From: Wuchereria bancrofti
Taxonomy: Eukaryota > Nematoda > Chromadorea > Rhabditida > Onchocercidae
Direction of reading: 5' to 3'
DNA length: 64,000 nucleotides
NCBI GenBank assembly: GCA_005281725.1
Contig: SSBO01000012.1
Span: 14,669,501-14,733,500 of the forward strand
Below the pieces are notes generated by a model, which saw only the letters and a list, made by a program, of their open reading frames with translations, was not told the origin of the DNA and searched no databases. Below, one piece after another: positions 62,101-64,000 of the stretch (positions are counted from its first letter, which is position 1; each line of letters begins with the position of its first letter). The position numbers were made by a program, and so were the translations under genes.

Positions 62101-64000
62101 AAACGACGCCGTTCAGGATGTGAAAGTGCTGATCTCAGAGGAAGCGTCGTATCACCGTACATTTCACCCTTACATGATGGATCATCTGTCTTAATTATAC
62201 CACCACCAGTTCCACTAGCTCACAGCTCGTATACCAGTATTCCTCTTCAGAGGACATTACGTGAAATCGAAAGATTAGAGCGAATTCCAGGTGCCCAAAA
62301 AATTGATTTGTTTAAGGTATGGTACTTATCTTAGAAGCATGAAAGGCTTTGATATGATTTGTGATGCTACATTATATTTCGTATTTTCTTTTTCTTATCT
62401 TCGATGTGAGAGACAAAATTAAGACTATTGAACTAATGGAAATCCATATAAGACCATAAATTTAATAAGTCATTGCGCCATCATATATATATATATATAT
62501 AACATAATGTAAAGGAATTGAAGAACATTAATTCTTTATCAGCAGTTTCCGAGTGTTTTTGTCTTATTTTGAATGTTTTTTTAGAGTTCAAAGGGACTTG
62601 GTTTCAGTGTAGCTGGTGGAGTAGGTAATGAACATGTGGCTGGTGATGCTGGCATTTATGTAACGAAGATTATTGATGACGGAGCAGCATATCATGACGG
62701 CCGTTTGCGAGTTGGCGACAAAATTTTAGCAGTAAAAATTTTTGTACAACCGTTTTCGGAAAGAGTTTGTAGTGTTTACAGTCAATTCCGGAAGCGTTTA
62801 TAAGCGAGTTCTTTTAAATTTTCCATACTGTATTTGAGAGATTTCTGATTCCTCATATTATTAACTTAGTGGTTTAATATTTCTTTATGTGAATGCTTCT
62901 CTTTGAGGTTGTAGAATTTAATAAATAGCAGATCGATATGTAATGGAAATACTTGTTATACTCAGCTGAATTTTTAGTATGATCTGAGAGTAAAACATTT
63001 CTTTGCTTCTTATATTACATGTCAATACCTAGGGCAGACTTCCTATTTATAAATGAGATATCTCCATTGTCTCTAAAACTACTTTTAAGGTTGATAATGT
63101 AATTCTGGGAAATGTTACGCATGAATTTGCTGTGAATACATTGAAACAGACGGCTTCTAAAGTAACTCTGGTTTATTTAAAAAATCCTCATCCAGAATTG
63201 TTGCCGAATTTTGACGATAGTGGTAATCGCTCAATGGATGCTCCACCTATTCCCGCTCGTTCCGGTAAGTTTCATCAATATAACATTTCAGTTAGTATAT
63301 CTTCTGGTTATCTGTTGTCGAATAGATAGATTGACAATAATGATAAAAATTGCTATTGAAATATTTTTCCAATATATTCATTTCATATGTTGAATACTCA
63401 TCTACTGTGTAAATACCTGTGTAAGATTGATTACTTTTTCTTGGGAATATAAATATATCGCTGGAAGCATTAGAAAACCAAAAATGTTCCAAGCCATTGA
63501 TAATCTATGAGTTTTATGCATTAATTAGACTGCTGTTGATATCTTCGGGTTTTTTTTCTCTTGTTTATTTCTAATTGATAGTACAAAAACTAAATTTGAT
63601 ATAAAAATGTTTTATTCTTTTAGCTGCTTCGCTGCATCACGATTCATTTGATACGCAACAGTCATTCCATACAATAGCACAACAAGATTTACCGTTAGGT
63701 CCACGTATCGTTCACCTTAATCGTGGGATGCAAGGATTAGGTTTTAACATTGTTGGTGGAGAAGATGGAGAACCGATTTATATAAGCTACGTTTCGCCTG
63801 GTGGTGTAGCTGATCTTTCTGGAAACATAAGAAAGTTATGTCATTTTGGGTGGATTAGTTTATGTTTCATCATAAATATGTTGGATACTTCAGGTGCTTT
63901 TCATCTTGAGCGTGGTGAATTTCAGCATTCCCCGATCATAGCTTTGAATCGGTGTCTAAAAATTTCAGGGTGATGTTTTGTTGCAAGTAAATGGTGTCAA
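59165..64000 (+). CDS. dlg-1: Discs large MAGUK scaffold protein, 5' part (L27, PDZ1, PDZ2, start of PDZ3)
   Basis: Exons: 59165-59186, 59308-59439, 59952-60091, 60236-60340, 60638-60712, 61552-61739, 61881-61983, 62095-62316, 62585-62731, 63090-63264, 63624-63834, 63969-64000 and on. About 517 residues are visible. The 22-base first exon gives MPVHRAG, matching the typical DLG N-terminus. An L27 domain follows (about 8-63: [15 protein letters not shown] to [11 protein letters not shown]). PDZ1 (about 168-256) has [12 protein letters not shown]2 (about 322-409) GLGFSVAGG and PDZ3 (from about 463) GLGFNIVGG, each the carboxylate-binding loop. SH3 and guanylate-kinase domains should lie beyond the window. 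DLG organises epithelial apical junctions; in C. elegans DLG-1 partners AJM-1. All phases fit except the last junction, which is one base out. Several donors are GTT-type (GTTTGT, GTTCTT, GTTAGC). Confidence 0.96.
62480..62501. repeat. AT dinucleotide repeat in a dlg-1 intron
   Basis: About ten AT units in the intron between exons 62095-62316 and 62585-62731. Confidence 0.9.

Noticed and set aside
1..64000. tRNA, rRNA and spliced-leader RNA genes
   Set aside because: No cloverleaf arms, rRNA core or recognisable spliced-leader sequence was spotted on either strand by reading; a covariance-model scan would be decisive.

Overview
This is AT-rich (roughly 70 percent A+T by eye) animal nuclear DNA with short exons, short introns and poly-pyrimidine TTTCAG/TTTTAG acceptors. 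Acceptor-like sites lie 1 to 30 bases upstream of start codons (37689-37690, 39062-39063, 45084-45085), which is what spliced-leader trans-splicing looks like. Together with the protein families this points to a nematode, and the composition suits a filarial (clade III) worm; the species cannot be named from the sequence alone. Ten positions hold one or two N, and nearly all are flanked by sequence repeated elsewhere in the window, so the record is a draft assembly in which contigs were joined without overlaps being resolved.

Region 1 (1-33.5 kb) is mostly the same locus written down two to four times. 1-1630, 1632-3990 and 3992-5944 are copies of parts of 10133-13334; 16042-17900 is a diverged copy of 13970-15920; 17933-19384 a copy of 19747-21260; 22270-23954 an exact copy of 20584-22268; 27094-30954 and 30956-33.5 kb are diverged copies of 20196-27092. 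Copies differ by point changes, indels and microsatellite length, as two haplotypes would. The only coding sequence I can defend here is a minus-strand EGF-repeat gene: exon 11682-11754 (with three extra copies) splices in phase to exon 8137-8243, completing one six-cysteine EGF module and starting another. The rest is intronic or intergenic sequence rich in microsatellites (GAAT, TTA, ATGC, GATG).

Region 2 (33.5-47.4 kb) is gene-dense and single copy. rpl-5 (ribosomal protein L5/uL18, minus strand, six exons, 295 aa) stands head to head with an unrecognised plus-strand gene of about 14 exons (632 or 716 aa, probable signal peptide, RPRR furin-type site). An Mpv17/PMP22-family membrane protein gene (five exons, 192 aa) follows on the same strand.

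Region 3 (47.3-59.2 kb) has no gene I can support. It holds short tandem and direct repeats, a few orphan ORFs, and two 158-bp contig-end duplications at N positions. Region 4 (59.2 kb to the end) is the 5' two-fifths or so of a dlg-1 (Discs large) MAGUK gene: L27, PDZ1, PDZ2 and the start of PDZ3, continuing beyond the window. DLG is a scaffold of epithelial junctions; rpl-5 acts in ribosome assembly and the Mpv17 protein in an organelle membrane, so the neighbours do not form an obvious pathway.
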